Source: JBOCEF01 sp047610385 | GTDB taxonomy: Bacteria > Pseudomonadota > Alphaproteobacteria > Rhodobacterales > Rhodobacteraceae | Reading direction: 5' to 3' | Assembly (NCBI GenBank): GCA_047610385.1 | Contig: JBLGAC010000013.1 | Coordinates: 1-64,000, forward strand | DNA: 64,000 nucleotides | Shown here: positions 8,281-17,332 of the stretch, piece by piece | Layout: each line of letters opens with the position of its first letter | Numbering within the stretch: the first letter of the stretch is position 1 | Translations under genes and position numbers: made by a program | The notes under the pieces: model-generated | The model's database searches: none | Seen by the model: the letters and a program-made list of their open reading frames with translations, nothing else | Told to the model about the DNA's origin: nothing

Positions 8281-9249
8281 TTATTCTGCCATGTCTTCGT
8301 CGCCCTGTGCAGAAATGAACCGTTCTGCATCCAGCGCCGCCATGCAGCCCATTCCTGCAGAGGTCACCGCTTGGCGATAGATGTGATCGGTCACGTCGCC
8401 CGCCGCGAACACCCCAGGAATGGATGTGGTGGTGCTGCCGGGTTTCACCACCACATAGCCCCCATGATGGGTTTCCAGCTGATCCTTGACCAATTCGGAC
8501 GCGGGCGCGTGACCGATGGCGATGAACACGCCAGCACAGGGAATTTCGCGGGTCTCACCAGTGGTCGCGTGCTTGATGCGTATGCCGGTGACGCCCAGCG
8601 GTGTGCTGTCGCCGAGCACTTCGTCCAGCTGGTGGTCCCAGATGATCTCCACCTTGGGGTTCTTCATCAGGCGATTTTGCAGGATTTTCTCAGCGCGCAG
8701 GCTGTCGCGGCGATGCACCAGCGTGACCTTTGACGCGAAATTGGTCAGGAACAGTGCCTCCTCAACCGCGGTGTTGCCGCCGCCGATCACCGCCACTTCG
8801 CGTCCGCGATAGAAGAACCCGTCGCAGGTGGCGCAGGCTGAGACGCCGAAGCCCTGGAATTTCTGCTCAGACGGCAGGCCCAGCCAGCGCGCCTGCGCGC
8901 CGGTGGCCAGAATGACCGTATCGGCGGTCCAGGCCTGACCACTGTCGGTCATGGCGCGGAACGGGCGCGCGGACAGATCCAGCGCCGTGACGATGTCGTC
9001 GATGATTTCGGTGCCCATGGCCTTGGCGTGGGCCTCCATCCGCTCCATCAGTGCGGGGCCCTGGACCTCAGTGTCGCCGGGCCAGTTCTCGACCTCGGTG
9101 GTGATGGTCAGCTGGCCGCCCGGCTGCATGCCGCGGATCATCACCGGCGCAAGCATCGCGCGTGAGGCATAGACCCCGGCGGTGCAGCCCGTGGGGCCGG
9201 ACCCGATGATGAGCACGCGGACATGTCGCGGGGCATTGGTGGCGGTCAT
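8281..9249 (-). CDS. trxB: Thioredoxin-disulfide reductase
   Basis: This 322-residue FAD/NADPH enzyme reduces thioredoxin in the cytosol. The FAD-binding GSGPTG sits at 16-21, the redox-active CATC at Cys139/Cys142, and the NADPH-binding GGGNTA at 156-161. A second FAD motif (GVFAAGDV) lies near the C-terminus. The length is normal for low-molecular-weight bacterial TrxB. It is followed on the same strand, 69 nt upstream in genome order, by the ELM1-like gene, and it is convergent with the prepilin peptidase. Confidence 0.96.
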   Translation of the reverse strand: MTATNAPRHVRVLIIGSGPTGCTAGVYASRAMLAPVMIRGMQPGGQLTITTEVENWPGDTEVQGPALMERMEAHAKAMGTEIIDDIVTALDLSARPFRAMTDSGQAWTADTVILATGAQARWLGLPSEQKFQGFGVSACATCDGFFYRGREVAVIGGGNTAVEEALFLTNFASKVTLVHRRDSLRAEKILQNRLMKNPKVEIIWDHQLDEVLGDSTPLGVTGIRIKHATTGETREIPCAGVFIAIGHAPASELVKDQLETHHGGYVVVKPGSTTTSIPGVFAAGDVTDHIYRQAVTSAGMGCMAALDAERFISAQGDEDMAE

Positions 9250-9318
9250 GGCGGGACTCCGGGCGAATTTCGTGGTGCGGATCGCTGATATAGGCCGGGA
9301 AGCGCCGCGCCGAAAGGG

Positions 9319-10296
9319 CTACAGCGCCGCGCGGGGCGGTGAAAGCAGCAGATCGGCGATGCGCCCGGCTTCGTCCAGCGGCGCATAATCCCAGATGGTG
9401 GCCAGATTGTATGGCGCGCGCGCATGTGTGCGGTCGGCCAAAGCGGCCTGAAATCGCGCAAGTTTTGGCGCCAATCCTGCGACTGGCAGCACAAAGAGCG
9501 GTTTTCCGGTGCTCGCCGCTTCGGAGCACATGTTCACGCTGTCGGCGGTCACCAGGATCGCATCCGCGGCGCTGAGCACGCCGGGATAGGGGTTCGCCCC
9601 CGCGCCGACATAAAGCGGCGCGTTGGGGAACGCAGCGGCCAGCGCGTCGATCACCGCCTGCGGCGTGCGCCGCGACGGGATCACCAGCGGCGCAAAGCCG
9701 GCATCTGCGAACCGGGTCAGGGCGGCGATCAGGGCCGCGGATTCCTCTGGCCCAAAATCAGCCGACCCGCTGGGCCCGCCGATCAGCGCCGCGACCCGGC
9801 GGCCCGGCGGGGTCCATGCCGGGGGCAGGGCCTCAGCGGCCTCGGCCACCCGCTCAGGCGACAGGCGCGTCAGGGAACCGAGACTTGTGATCACGTTTTC
9901 CCCGGTCAGCCGGTCGTGACTGGGCGCGATCACCGCGTCAAACCGCGCCAGCGCCATCTGCGGTGACAACAGCTGGATCACGGCGGTTTCCGCATCGCGC
10001 AGGGCAGCGACGATCGGCGCGGCACGGCGCCCGGCACCGATGATCAGATCGGCAGGATCGCGCAGGCCCTCACGCCCCTCGGTCAACCCGGAGAACGGCC
10101 AGTCGAACGGCCCGGGCGCCGCCCAGATCGCCGCAGGCAGCACCGCCAACCAAGGATGCAGGGCGATACGGTGAACGGTGATTTTGGCCCCGGTGCGGCG
10201 CGCAAGCGCCTCAGCCAACCCCAGCGCGGGGTTTTCATTGCCCGGGCGGCCGTCGGTGACAACGCTGATGCTGGCAAGGGGGGGAAGTGGGATCAT
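9319..10296 (-). CDS. ELM1-family (mitochondrial fission ELM1-like) protein
   Basis: This protein of about 325 residues opens with ISVVTDGRPGNENPALGLAEAL, the signature start of the ELM1/DUF1022 family found in alphaproteobacteria and plant mitochondria. The fold resembles a GT-B glycosyltransferase; the C-terminal part includes AADAILVTADSVNMCSEAA, a likely nucleotide-sugar site. Bacterial function is not established. The ATG at 10296 is chosen because it gives the family N-terminus; an ATG at 10314 would add six residues but has no ribosome site and abuts a palindrome. Confidence 0.82.
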   Translation of the reverse strand: MIPLPPLASISVVTDGRPGNENPALGLAEALARRTGAKITVHRIALHPWLAVLPAAIWAAPGPFDWPFSGLTEGREGLRDPADLIIGAGRRAAPIVAALRDAETAVIQLLSPQMALARFDAVIAPSHDRLTGENVITSLGSLTRLSPERVAEAAEALPPAWTPPGRRVAALIGGPSGSADFGPEESAALIAALTRFADAGFAPLVIPSRRTPQAVIDALAAAFPNAPLYVGAGANPYPGVLSAADAILVTADSVNMCSEAASTGKPLFVLPVAGLAPKLARFQAALADRTHARAPYNLATIWDYAPLDEAGRIADLLLSPPRAAL

Positions 10297-10314
10297 CGAC
10301 AAGGATTTCCACAT

Positions 10315-10332
10315 ATTGCGCGCGCGCGCAAT
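10315..10332. promoter_or_regulatory. Perfect 18-nt palindrome between divergent ELM1-like and Lrp/AsnC genes
   Basis: ATTGCGCGCGCGCGCAAT is a perfect inverted repeat with an alternating CG core, followed immediately by AT-rich AATATT. It sits in the only regulatory gap shared by the ELM1-like gene (-) and the Lrp-type regulator (+). It is a candidate operator, perhaps for the adjacent regulator itself. Alternating CG may also favour Z-DNA. Confidence 0.4.
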
Positions 10333-10434
10333 AATATTGCCTTGAACTGCGTCAGGGCGGCAATTAGAAGAAACAACGTTCTGTCCGGCGCGTCGCCCCG
10401 GAAGTTTGGTTCAAGATGGAGGCGTAAAGCCCGC

Positions 10435-10935
10435 ATGGCCGGTTCGAAGCTCGATCCCATTGATCGCAAGATTCTCGCGGAACTGCAATCGGACGGCCGC
10501 ATGACCAATGTGGAGCTGTCCCGGCGGGTCGGGATCTCAGCCCCTCCGTGTCTGCGCCGGGTGCGCACGCTGGAAGAAACCGGGTACATTCAAGGCTATC
10601 ATGCGCGCGTCAATGCCCGTGAACTGGGCTTTGAGGTCACGGTTTTTGCGATGGTCGGGCTGTCGAGCCAGGCCGAGGCGGACCTGTCTGCATTTGAGGC
10701 GCAGGCCCGCGAATGGCCGCTGGTGCGCGAATGCCATATGCTGAACGGCGAGATCGATTTCATCCTGAAATGCGTTGCACCGGACCTCAGCTCATTCCAG
10801 AACTTTCTGACCGAACAGCTGACCGCGGCACCCAAAGTGGCCAGCGTGAAGACATCGCTGGTGATCCGCTGCGCCAAGACGGAGCCCGGGGTGCCGTTCG
10901 ACGTGCTCGAGGCCCGCGCCACCGCGGAAAGCTGA
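10435..10935 (+). CDS. Lrp/AsnC family transcriptional regulator
   Basis: The ATG at 10435 is preceded by GGAGG 12 nt upstream and gives a 166-residue protein of normal Lrp length, so the much longer upstream frame is rejected. Residues 1-60 form the winged helix-turn-helix (LDPIDRKILAELQSDGRMTNVELSRRV). Residues 70-150 form the RAM ligand-binding domain. Such proteins sense amino acids or related metabolites as octamers. The effector cannot be told from sequence. It is divergent from the ELM1-like gene. Confidence 0.92.
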   Translation: MAGSKLDPIDRKILAELQSDGRMTNVELSRRVGISAPPCLRRVRTLEETGYIQGYHARVNARELGFEVTVFAMVGLSSQAEADLSAFEAQAREWPLVRECHMLNGEIDFILKCVAPDLSSFQNFLTEQLTAAPKVASVKTSLVIRCAKTEPGVPFDVLEARATAES

Positions 10936-10999
10936 TCGCCGGACGGCCCAGCGCGTCCGCTTCGCGGCCGCGGCTTGCCCGCCCTGCTCCCCATTCGAT

Positions 11000-11410
11000 T
11001 CACCCCTCTGGCTGGCCGTCGCGTTCCTGAGATGCGCGGCGGCGGCGATCCTGTTCGCGAACGGCGATTTTTTCGATATGTTCCAATGCGCGGACGCGGC
11101 CGAATTCTTCGATTGCGTGGTCGCGGGCCACGCTTTCGGCTGATATGGCGACGTCGCGCGCGGCCAGAAGCGCGTCGGCGCGGCCGTCGGCCCAGTTTTC
11201 ATAGCGCACTGCTGCGATCATCGCGCCGATTTCCGTGCAGTCGGTGGCAATGGCGCGTTCGGCGCCGCGTTGGTCTGACAGCGCGTGCGCGTCGCGGGTT
11301 CGCGCCTCAGTTTCCGCCAACGCTTCGGCGAGGCGCACGCGTTCGGCCTGCCACAACAGATCAGCCAGAGATTGCAGCTTGCGGATGACTTTGGGGTCGG
11401 GCGCGGGCAT
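11000..11410 (-). CDS. Coiled-coil protein at the end of the flagellar operon (possibly FliJ-like)
   Basis: This 136-residue protein is rich in Ala, Glu and Arg, with long heptad-like stretches (AERVRLAEALAETEARTRDA and ALEHIEKIAVREQDRRRRA) and no membrane segment or signal. It starts 9 nt after flhB and is the last gene of the minus-strand flagellar operon. Its size, charge and coiled-coil character resemble the export chaperone FliJ, but no diagnostic motif is visible, so that role is only an inference from context. Confidence 0.6.
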   Translation of the reverse strand: MPAPDPKVIRKLQSLADLLWQAERVRLAEALAETEARTRDAHALSDQRGAERAIATDCTEIGAMIAAVRYENWADGRADALLAARDVAISAESVARDHAIEEFGRVRALEHIEKIAVREQDRRRRASQERDGQPEG

Positions 11411-11419
11411 CGGATATCC

Positions 11420-12511
11420 TTACCAACCGCGGGCGCGGGCCTGCGCGCGGATCTGATCAGCGAAGCGGATCGCCGCGGCCACGGCGACGAAATGATCGGG
11501 CTGGATTTCATCGCCGATCTCCACTTCGGCATACAATAGGCGGGCGGTTGGCGGGTCAGGATGGATCGGAACGCCAGCCCGGATCGCCGCCTCGCGGATG
11601 CGCGCGGCGACGTCGCCCGTGCCTTTGGCGACGCAGATCGGTGCGGCACCGCGGGTGCGCGCCCATTTCAGCGCGACGGCGTAGTGCGTCGGGTTGACCA
11701 CCACAACGTCGGCCTTGGGCACGTCGGAGAGCATCTGGTTGGTGGCGATCTCACGCCCTCGGCGGCGGCGTTCGTATTTTAGATGAGGATCGCCCTCAGA
11801 TTTCTTGTACTCATCCTTCATTTCCTGGTCGGACATGCGCAGCCGGCGTTTGTGATCAAAGTTTTGCCATGCAGCGTCGCCAAAACCGATCATCGCTGCG
11901 ATGGCGCAGATGACCGCCAGCAGCCCGACGCCGATATGCATGATTTCGCGGGGGATGGCGCGTGCATCGGCCGCGAACATGCCCGCAAAATAGTCTGTGC
12001 GCGCGGATAGAAAGACCGCAAGCGCGGTGGTCACTGTCGTCATCTTGATGAAGGTTTTCAGGAATTCGACCATGCCCGTGACGCCAAATTTCTGTTTGGC
12101 GTTCGACAGGAGTGATATCCGCGACAGCTTGGGTTCGATCTTGGTCAGCGATGGTGCGATCGCGCGCTGGGCGACATAGGCGGCAATAACCGCCATCGCG
12201 GGCACAAAAAACAGCGGGGAGACCGCGCTGGCGAGATTGCCGATGATCTCAGCCGCGATCGCTGGGCCACCGGGGCCGAGCAGCCGCCCCTCCAGCAGGT
12301 CGGGCCCGGACAGGAAGATGTTCAGCGCCTCAGCCGCGCCGCGCATCATCTGTTCGCCCTGCCCAAGCAACGCGGCCATCAACCCCAGATAGGCAGCGGC
12401 GGCACCCAGATCGGCGGACTTTGCAACGTCGCCTTTTTCACGCGATTCCTCGAGCTTTTGCGGTGTCGGTTCATGGTTTTTCTCAGCCGCGTCGTCCTGT
12501 GCCCCGCTCAT
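11420..12511 (-). CDS. flhB: Flagellar export switch protein FlhB
   Basis: This 363-residue protein is the substrate-specificity switch of the flagellar type III export gate. Four membrane helices lie between about 35 and 210. The cytoplasmic domain carries the autocleavage motif NPTH at 273-276 (VVNPTHYAVA). The N-terminal EKNHEPTPQKLEESREKG is the usual FlhB start. Its ATG overlaps the fliR stop by 4 nt. The order flhA-fliR-flhB is that of many alphaproteobacteria. Confidence 0.95.
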   Translation of the reverse strand: MSGAQDDAAEKNHEPTPQKLEESREKGDVAKSADLGAAAAYLGLMAALLGQGEQMMRGAAEALNIFLSGPDLLEGRLLGPGGPAIAAEIIGNLASAVSPLFFVPAMAVIAAYVAQRAIAPSLTKIEPKLSRISLLSNAKQKFGVTGMVEFLKTFIKMTTVTTALAVFLSARTDYFAGMFAADARAIPREIMHIGVGLLAVICAIAAMIGFGDAAWQNFDHKRRLRMSDQEMKDEYKKSEGDPHLKYERRRRGREIATNQMLSDVPKADVVVVNPTHYAVALKWARTRGAAPICVAKGTGDVAARIREAAIRAGVPIHPDPPTARLLYAEVEIGDEIQPDHFVAVAAAIRFADQIRAQARARGW

Positions 12512-13311
12512 GGTGCGGGTCCCAACGGGTCTGACAGCGCGATGTCGAGCTTGCCTGACCAGTGCTTGAGCATCGGTGGCCCCGACACGACCAGCAGCAA
12601 AAGTGCCCCTGCGGTGATCGCGGGCGCGCCGACGAAGGCCACCATCAGCTGCGGCATCGCCCGGTTGATGGCACCGAGCGCGACGTTATACGCGAAGGCC
12701 GCCGCCACGAATGGTGCGGCGAGCGAGAATGCCAGTTCAAACGCTGACGCGGCCCGGTCGATGCCCCATTCCGCCAGCATTCCTGGATCAGGCCAGATGC
12801 CTGCGGGCGCCACCTCGTAGGAGCGCACCAGCGACACGGCGATCTTGACGTGCAGCCCCTGGCTGAACGCGAGGGCGAGCGCTGCGATCACGAACACGTT
12901 GCCGATGGCAGGCATCGGATCGGGTGTGACCCCGGCGCCGAAAATCTGCGCGACTGAGGTCGATTGCGCCGCGATCGACCCGGCAAGCTGTAGCGCCATG
13001 ATGATCATCCGCGCGCCGAGGCCGATGATGATGCCGATGGTTGTTTCTGCGCCCAGAAGGCGCAGGAACGTCATTTCATCGGCGCCCTGCAGCCCCGGCG
13101 CCGCGTTCACCGCAGGCCATGCTGCAGGCCAGACGATTGCGGTCAGCGCCAGCGCCGCCACCAGCCGCACGCGTGTCGGGATCATGTGGTTGCCGAAGCC
13201 AGGGATCAGGGTCGCCGCGCCGCCGATCCGCGCAAACACCAGCATGGCGGCGTAGATCGGCGCTTCGCCCGCAGCGGCGAGGCGAAGCAGCAGATCTTCG
13301 ATCCCGTCCAT
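12508..13311 (-). CDS. fliR: Flagellar export gate protein FliR
   Basis: This 267-residue integral membrane protein of the export gate has about six hydrophobic segments and the family stretch IPTRVRLVAALALTAIVWP near residue 45. FliR assembles with FliP and FliQ into the export pore. Its ATG overlaps the flhA stop by one base and its stop overlaps the flhB start, so flhA, fliR and flhB are translationally linked. Confidence 0.93.
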   Translation of the reverse strand: MDGIEDLLLRLAAAGEAPIYAAMLVFARIGGAATLIPGFGNHMIPTRVRLVAALALTAIVWPAAWPAVNAAPGLQGADEMTFLRLLGAETTIGIIIGLGARMIIMALQLAGSIAAQSTSVAQIFGAGVTPDPMPAIGNVFVIAALALAFSQGLHVKIAVSLVRSYEVAPAGIWPDPGMLAEWGIDRAASAFELAFSLAAPFVAAAFAYNVALGAINRAMPQLMVAFVGAPAITAGALLLLVVSGPPMLKHWSGKLDIALSDPLGPAP

Positions 13312-15404
13312 CAGGCCATGCCGAGGATCGCTGGCTTCACCCGCGATCCGATTTCTTCAAAGGACAGCACGGGATTGCGCACGCCCTTGGCCGACAGGAC
13401 CGTGCGCACAAACCGCCTGCGCCGGGCGGAGGTGACGACTGCGGGATAGCGGCCCTCTGCGCTCGCCCGTGCGATTTTTTCTGCGACTGCCGCGGCGAGA
13501 CGGTTGAATTCTGACGGTGGCAGCGCGACGTCCACGCCGTTGTCGTCCTTGGTCTCATGGCGCATGAACAGATCCTCCCAATCGGGGGAGAGCTGGATCA
13601 GCGGCACAGCGCCGTCTGGTTCGGCGACCTCTGCCACCAGCTGAAAGCCAAGGCGGCGGCGCACATGCTCCGCGATCGGTTCGGGCGCGTTGAAGATGGG
13701 CCGCGCTTCGGCGATTGCTTCGAGGATCAGGGGCAGGTTGCGCACCGACACCCGTTCCTCCAGCAACAAGCGCACGACCTGTTGCAGCAGATCGGGTGAG
13801 ACCTTGTCAGGGATGAATTCATCGAGGATTTTGCGGTTCGCTTCGGCCCGGCCAACATCGGACACGGTCACGAATTCCTCCAGCAATTTGCGCAATGATC
13901 GGCGGGAAAAAAGGCGGCCGAAATTCTCCTTGATGGTTTCCAGCAAATGGGTGGCGACAACTTCAGTGGGGGTGATGACCGGCAGACCCAGAAGGGCCGC
14001 TTCTTCTTGCTTATCGACCGTGATCCAGCGGGCGGGGGCACCGTAAACCGGCTCCGACACGTCCTGCCCTTCGGGTGCCAGTGCGGCGGCACCGTTGGCT
14101 TCGGACAGCAGCACCAAGGCCTGGCTTGGCTCCACTTTGGCGCGGGCGGCCTCAACCCCCTGAATGCGGATCGCGTATTCACCGGGGCCAAGCGCCGCGC
14201 TGTCGGTCAGCCTGATTTCAGGGATCACGATGCCGTAGGCGCCGGCGATGTGGTTGCGCATGTTCTGGATGCGGGCGCCGATGCCGGTGGCTTCGTCCAT
14301 GGCGATGTCGATCAGATCTTCGGCGAACTCCACATGGATTTCGTCGAGATCGAGCATGTCACCCAAGGTTTTGGTCGTGGGACCTCTGTCTTCGGGTGCG
14401 GGCAGCAAGGCGGCTTCGGCATCGACCTTGGCCCGGTCCTTCAGCGTCATCACGCCCGCCACCGCCAGCAGCGCGCCACCCCCAAGGAACGGGATGAACG
14501 GCAGGCCCGGCGCAAGGCCGAACACCGCCATCAGCGCGGCCACCGTGAACAGCGCGGCGGGATACCCGCCCAATTGCTTGAACAGCGCGCTGTCGGTGGA
14601 TCCCTGCACGCCGCCACGCGACAGCAAAAGCGCCGCTGCGACTGAGATCACAACAGCAGGGATCTGGGTCACCAGCCCATCGCCAACGGTCAGAATTGCA
14701 TAGGTTTCAAAGGCTTCTCCCATGGGCATGCCGTGGACCAGCACCCCCATCGCAAGGCCCATCAAAAGGTTCAGAAGTGTGATCAGCAGACCCGCAACCG
14801 CATCGCCTTTCACAAATTTTGACGCCCCGTCGAGCGAGCCGAAGAAGGTGGTTTCCTCCTGCTCGATCCGGCGGCGTTCGCGCGCCTGATCGTGGGAGAT
14901 CGCTCCCGCGGCCATGTCCGCATCGATCGCCAGCTGTTTGCCCGGCATGCCATCGAGCGCAAAGCGCGCACCGACCTCGGCCATGCGGCCCGCGCCCTTG
15001 GTGATCACGATGAAGTTCACGATCATCAGCACGCCAAACACCACAAGCCCGAGGAACACCGACCCGCCCATGACGAACATGGCGAAGCCTTCGATGACCT
15101 CTCCCGCCGCGCCGGTGCCGGTGTGTCCCTGCCCGATGATCAGCTTGGTGGAGCTGATGTTGAGCGAAAGCCGCAGCATCAGCGTCGCCAGCAAAATCGT
15201 CGGGAATGAGCTGAAATCCAGTGGCCGTTCAATGAACAGCGTCGTGGTGAAGATCAGGATCGCCAGCCCGAAAGACGCGGCGAGGCCGACATCGAGCACC
15301 CAGCTCGGCACTGGCAGGATCATCATGACGATGATCGCCATGAGCGCGAGTGCCAGCAGCACCGTTGGCTGCCAAAGCTGCTCTACTTTGAACGCGGAGA
15401 ACAT
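13311..15404 (-). CDS. flhA: Flagellar export gate protein FlhA
   Basis: At 697 residues this is a full-length FlhA. Eight membrane helices fill about the first 320 residues, with the FHIPEP-family region (GARFALDGMPGKQLAIDADM) between them. The remainder is the cytoplasmic nonameric ring domain that binds substrate-chaperone complexes. The gene starts 9 nt after the transglycosylase stop. No frameshift or truncation is seen. Confidence 0.96.
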   Translation of the reverse strand: MFSAFKVEQLWQPTVLLALALMAIIVMMILPVPSWVLDVGLAASFGLAILIFTTTLFIERPLDFSSFPTILLATLMLRLSLNISSTKLIIGQGHTGTGAAGEVIEGFAMFVMGGSVFLGLVVFGVLMIVNFIVITKGAGRMAEVGARFALDGMPGKQLAIDADMAAGAISHDQARERRRIEQEETTFFGSLDGASKFVKGDAVAGLLITLLNLLMGLAMGVLVHGMPMGEAFETYAILTVGDGLVTQIPAVVISVAAALLLSRGGVQGSTDSALFKQLGGYPAALFTVAALMAVFGLAPGLPFIPFLGGGALLAVAGVMTLKDRAKVDAEAALLPAPEDRGPTTKTLGDMLDLDEIHVEFAEDLIDIAMDEATGIGARIQNMRNHIAGAYGIVIPEIRLTDSAALGPGEYAIRIQGVEAARAKVEPSQALVLLSEANGAAALAPEGQDVSEPVYGAPARWITVDKQEEAALLGLPVITPTEVVATHLLETIKENFGRLFSRRSLRKLLEEFVTVSDVGRAEANRKILDEFIPDKVSPDLLQQVVRLLLEERVSVRNLPLILEAIAEARPIFNAPEPIAEHVRRRLGFQLVAEVAEPDGAVPLIQLSPDWEDLFMRHETKDDNGVDVALPPSEFNRLAAAVAEKIARASAEGRYPAVVTSARRRRFVRTVLSAKGVRNPVLSFEEIGSRVKPAILGMA

Positions 15405-15413
15405 AGGATCCGA

Positions 15414-16292
15414 TCAGTCGAAAAGCGGGCGGGCTGGGGCAAAAAACGGCCCGCCCCCGGCCTGATCCTGGGGGAGGAGCCCCCCGGTCGCGCCGCCGGG
15501 CGCACCGCTCGCCGCCGCAAGCACGGCGATGAGCGGGAGGGCGCGGCGCAGCATTGCAGGGGCGGTGTGATTGTCAGTCGCCGTGGTCCGGAAATCATCG
15601 ACGGGTGCCAGACGCATAAGCGCAAGACGCACGCCGCCCGGTGTCTGGATGCCGGGGTCGCTGTGGGCGGGTGGGCTGATCTCAGGCCGCAACGCTGCGG
15701 TGCGCACGGCCGCCCGAGCCGCGCCGGCACCAAAGATCATCGTGGCTTCGGCAGGCGGCGCAGGCAGTGAGGCGAGGATCGTTTCCACCCGCCCGCGGTA
15801 TTTGGCGGCCAGTTCGGGCGTGCGGGAATGATACCAACCCGCGGCGCGGCCCCAGCTTCCGGCCTCTTGCTTCAGGGATTTCAGGAACCGCGCGGCATAA
15901 AGGGCGTTGGCCTCAGGGTCGAACATTTCTTCGAGCGAATCGAACGCGTCGCCGTGCCAGCGCCGGTTGATCTGAAAGCAACCGATGTCATAGCTGCGCG
16001 CGCCCTCGGCGTGGCGAAGGCGGATGTGGGCAATCGCTGCTTCGCGCGATTCGTGCCATTTGCCGACGCCTTCGACATTGGTGGTCCAGGGCCATGGGCG
16101 TCCTTTGCCGCCTTTGCCACCGCCGGTTTCCGCAAGCGCGATGGCCCGCAACACTTCGGGCGGGGCCTGCTCTGCTGCGGCGGCGCGCAAAGCTGCGGCC
16201 TCACACAGATCGGCGTCCGAGGGTGCGCGCGATGCCCCCAAGGCGGCCCCGGCGGCTAAGGTCAGCGCAAGGCTAAGGGCGATGAGGCGCAT
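15414..16292 (-). CDS. Secreted lytic transglycosylase (SLT domain) in flagellar operon
   Basis: The 292-residue product has a signal peptide (MRLIALSLALTLAAGAALGA) and an SLT-like lysozyme domain at about 30-170, with the likely catalytic Glu in LRAIALAETGGG and the SYDIGCFQINRRWHG motif. It presumably opens peptidoglycan for the flagellar rod, since no FlgJ hydrolase is in view. The C-terminal 100 residues are low in conserved features. GGGAGGGTGAA immediately before the ATG is a strong ribosome site. It starts one base after fliQ ends. Confidence 0.85.
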   Translation of the reverse strand: MRLIALSLALTLAAGAALGASRAPSDADLCEAAALRAAAAEQAPPEVLRAIALAETGGGKGGKGRPWPWTTNVEGVGKWHESREAAIAHIRLRHAEGARSYDIGCFQINRRWHGDAFDSLEEMFDPEANALYAARFLKSLKQEAGSWGRAAGWYHSRTPELAAKYRGRVETILASLPAPPAEATMIFGAGAARAAVRTAALRPEISPPAHSDPGIQTPGGVRLALMRLAPVDDFRTTATDNHTAPAMLRRALPLIAVLAAASGAPGGATGGLLPQDQAGGGPFFAPARPLFD

Positions 16293-16293
16293 T

Positions 16294-16563
16294 TCACCCT
16301 CCCGCAGCGATGATGGGGATCAACCGATCGCGCCACAGCGCAACGAGCTGATCTGCCATGAAGCCCATCGAAATCCAGTAAACTATGGCGATCGCGCCCA
16401 GCTTTGGCACGAAAGTCAGCGTCATTTCCTGGATTGAGGTGAGCGCTTGGAACAACCCGATGCCGACACCGACGACCAGCGCCACCGTCAGAATCGGCAA
16501 CGCGACGATAAACCCTGTCCAGAGCCCGTCGCGCAGCACGTCCATGATTTGTCCTTCGGTCAT
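16294..16563 (-). CDS. fliQ: Flagellar export gate protein FliQ
   Basis: This 89-residue protein has two membrane helices (about 17-40 and 55-75) and the family signature LFQALTSIQEMTLTFVPK between them. The length matches FliQ exactly. It sits between fliE and the transglycosylase gene in the minus-strand operon. Confidence 0.94.
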   Translation of the reverse strand: MTEGQIMDVLRDGLWTGFIVALPILTVALVVGVGIGLFQALTSIQEMTLTFVPKLGAIAIVYWISMGFMADQLVALWRDRLIPIIAAGG

Positions 16564-16575
16564 GGCGATCCGGCC

Positions 16576-16881
16576 TCAGACCGGCATGCGGAGGATTTCC
16601 TGATAAGCCTCCACAACTTTGTCGCGCATGGTCACTGCGGTCTGCACCGCGAATTCTGATGATGCGAGGGCCATCACCACCGATTGCGGCTCAGCGCGTC
16701 CGACCAGCCCGGCGCGGGCGGTGTCCTCAGCATTTTTCAACGTATCGACAAAGGACAGGGCTGCGGCGCTGAACGGGGATTTTTCATCCCCCGCGTTGGG
16801 CGCAGACGGCATTTTCTGAGGCTGAACCGCACCTTGAAGGTTGGTGTAAAGGCGGGAGGCGAGAGAGGTTCTCACGTCCAT
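16576..16881 (-). CDS. fliE: Flagellar hook-basal body protein FliE
   Basis: The 101-residue protein joins the MS ring to the rod. The C-terminal half shows the family pattern (EFAVQTAVTMRDKVVEAYQEILRMPV region), in which the stretch MRDKVVEAYQEI is diagnostic. The N-terminal half is flexible. An AGAAGGAGA ribosome site is well placed before the ATG at 16881. Confidence 0.93.
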   Translation of the reverse strand: MDVRTSLASRLYTNLQGAVQPQKMPSAPNAGDEKSPFSAAALSFVDTLKNAEDTARAGLVGRAEPQSVVMALASSEFAVQTAVTMRDKVVEAYQEILRMPV

Positions 16882-16920
16882 AGCAGATCTCCTTCTGGAG
16901 AGTTTGGGGAAGAAAAGCCG

Positions 16921-17307
16921 TCAGCGACGGAGCAATTCGAGCAAGCCGGTGGTCATCGACCGGGCCTGGTCCATCATTTTAAGATTGGCTTCGTAGCTGC
17001 GTTGCGCTTCGCGCGCGTCCGCCAGTTCCACCATCAGATCGACGGTCGAGCCTTCGAAATATCCCTGCTCGTCCGCAAGCGGATGCGAGGGATCGTAGGT
17101 TTTGGGCAGTGGCGATTGGTCAAGCCGCACCCGACCTGCCGACACCACCCCGCCGCCGGGCTGCGCAAGCTGCTGGAACGAGACCAGCTTGCGGCGATAG
17201 CCGGGGGTGTCGACATTCGCGATGTTTTCGGAGCTCAGCCGCAGACGGGCGGACTGAGCGGCCATGCCGGACGAGGCGGCGGCCATGGTTTTCATTAGAC
17301 TGGACAA
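16921..17307 (-). CDS. flgC: Flagellar basal-body rod protein FlgC
   Basis: This 128-residue proximal rod protein has the N-terminal SAENIANVDTPGY-like motif (LSSENIANVDTPGYRRK, about 26-42) and the C-terminal helix with YEANLKMMDQARSM. The start is read as TTG at 17307, because GGGAG lies 6-7 nt upstream of it; the in-frame ATG at 17295 would be 18 nt from that site. Confidence 0.93.
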   Translation of the reverse strand: MSSLMKTMAAASSGMAAQSARLRLSSENIANVDTPGYRRKLVSFQQLAQPGGGVVSAGRVRLDQSPLPKTYDPSHPLADEQGYFEGSTVDLMVELADAREAQRSYEANLKMMDQARSMTTGLLELLRR

Positions 17308-17332
17308 GGGATTCTCCCGTTTGTGCGGCCGA

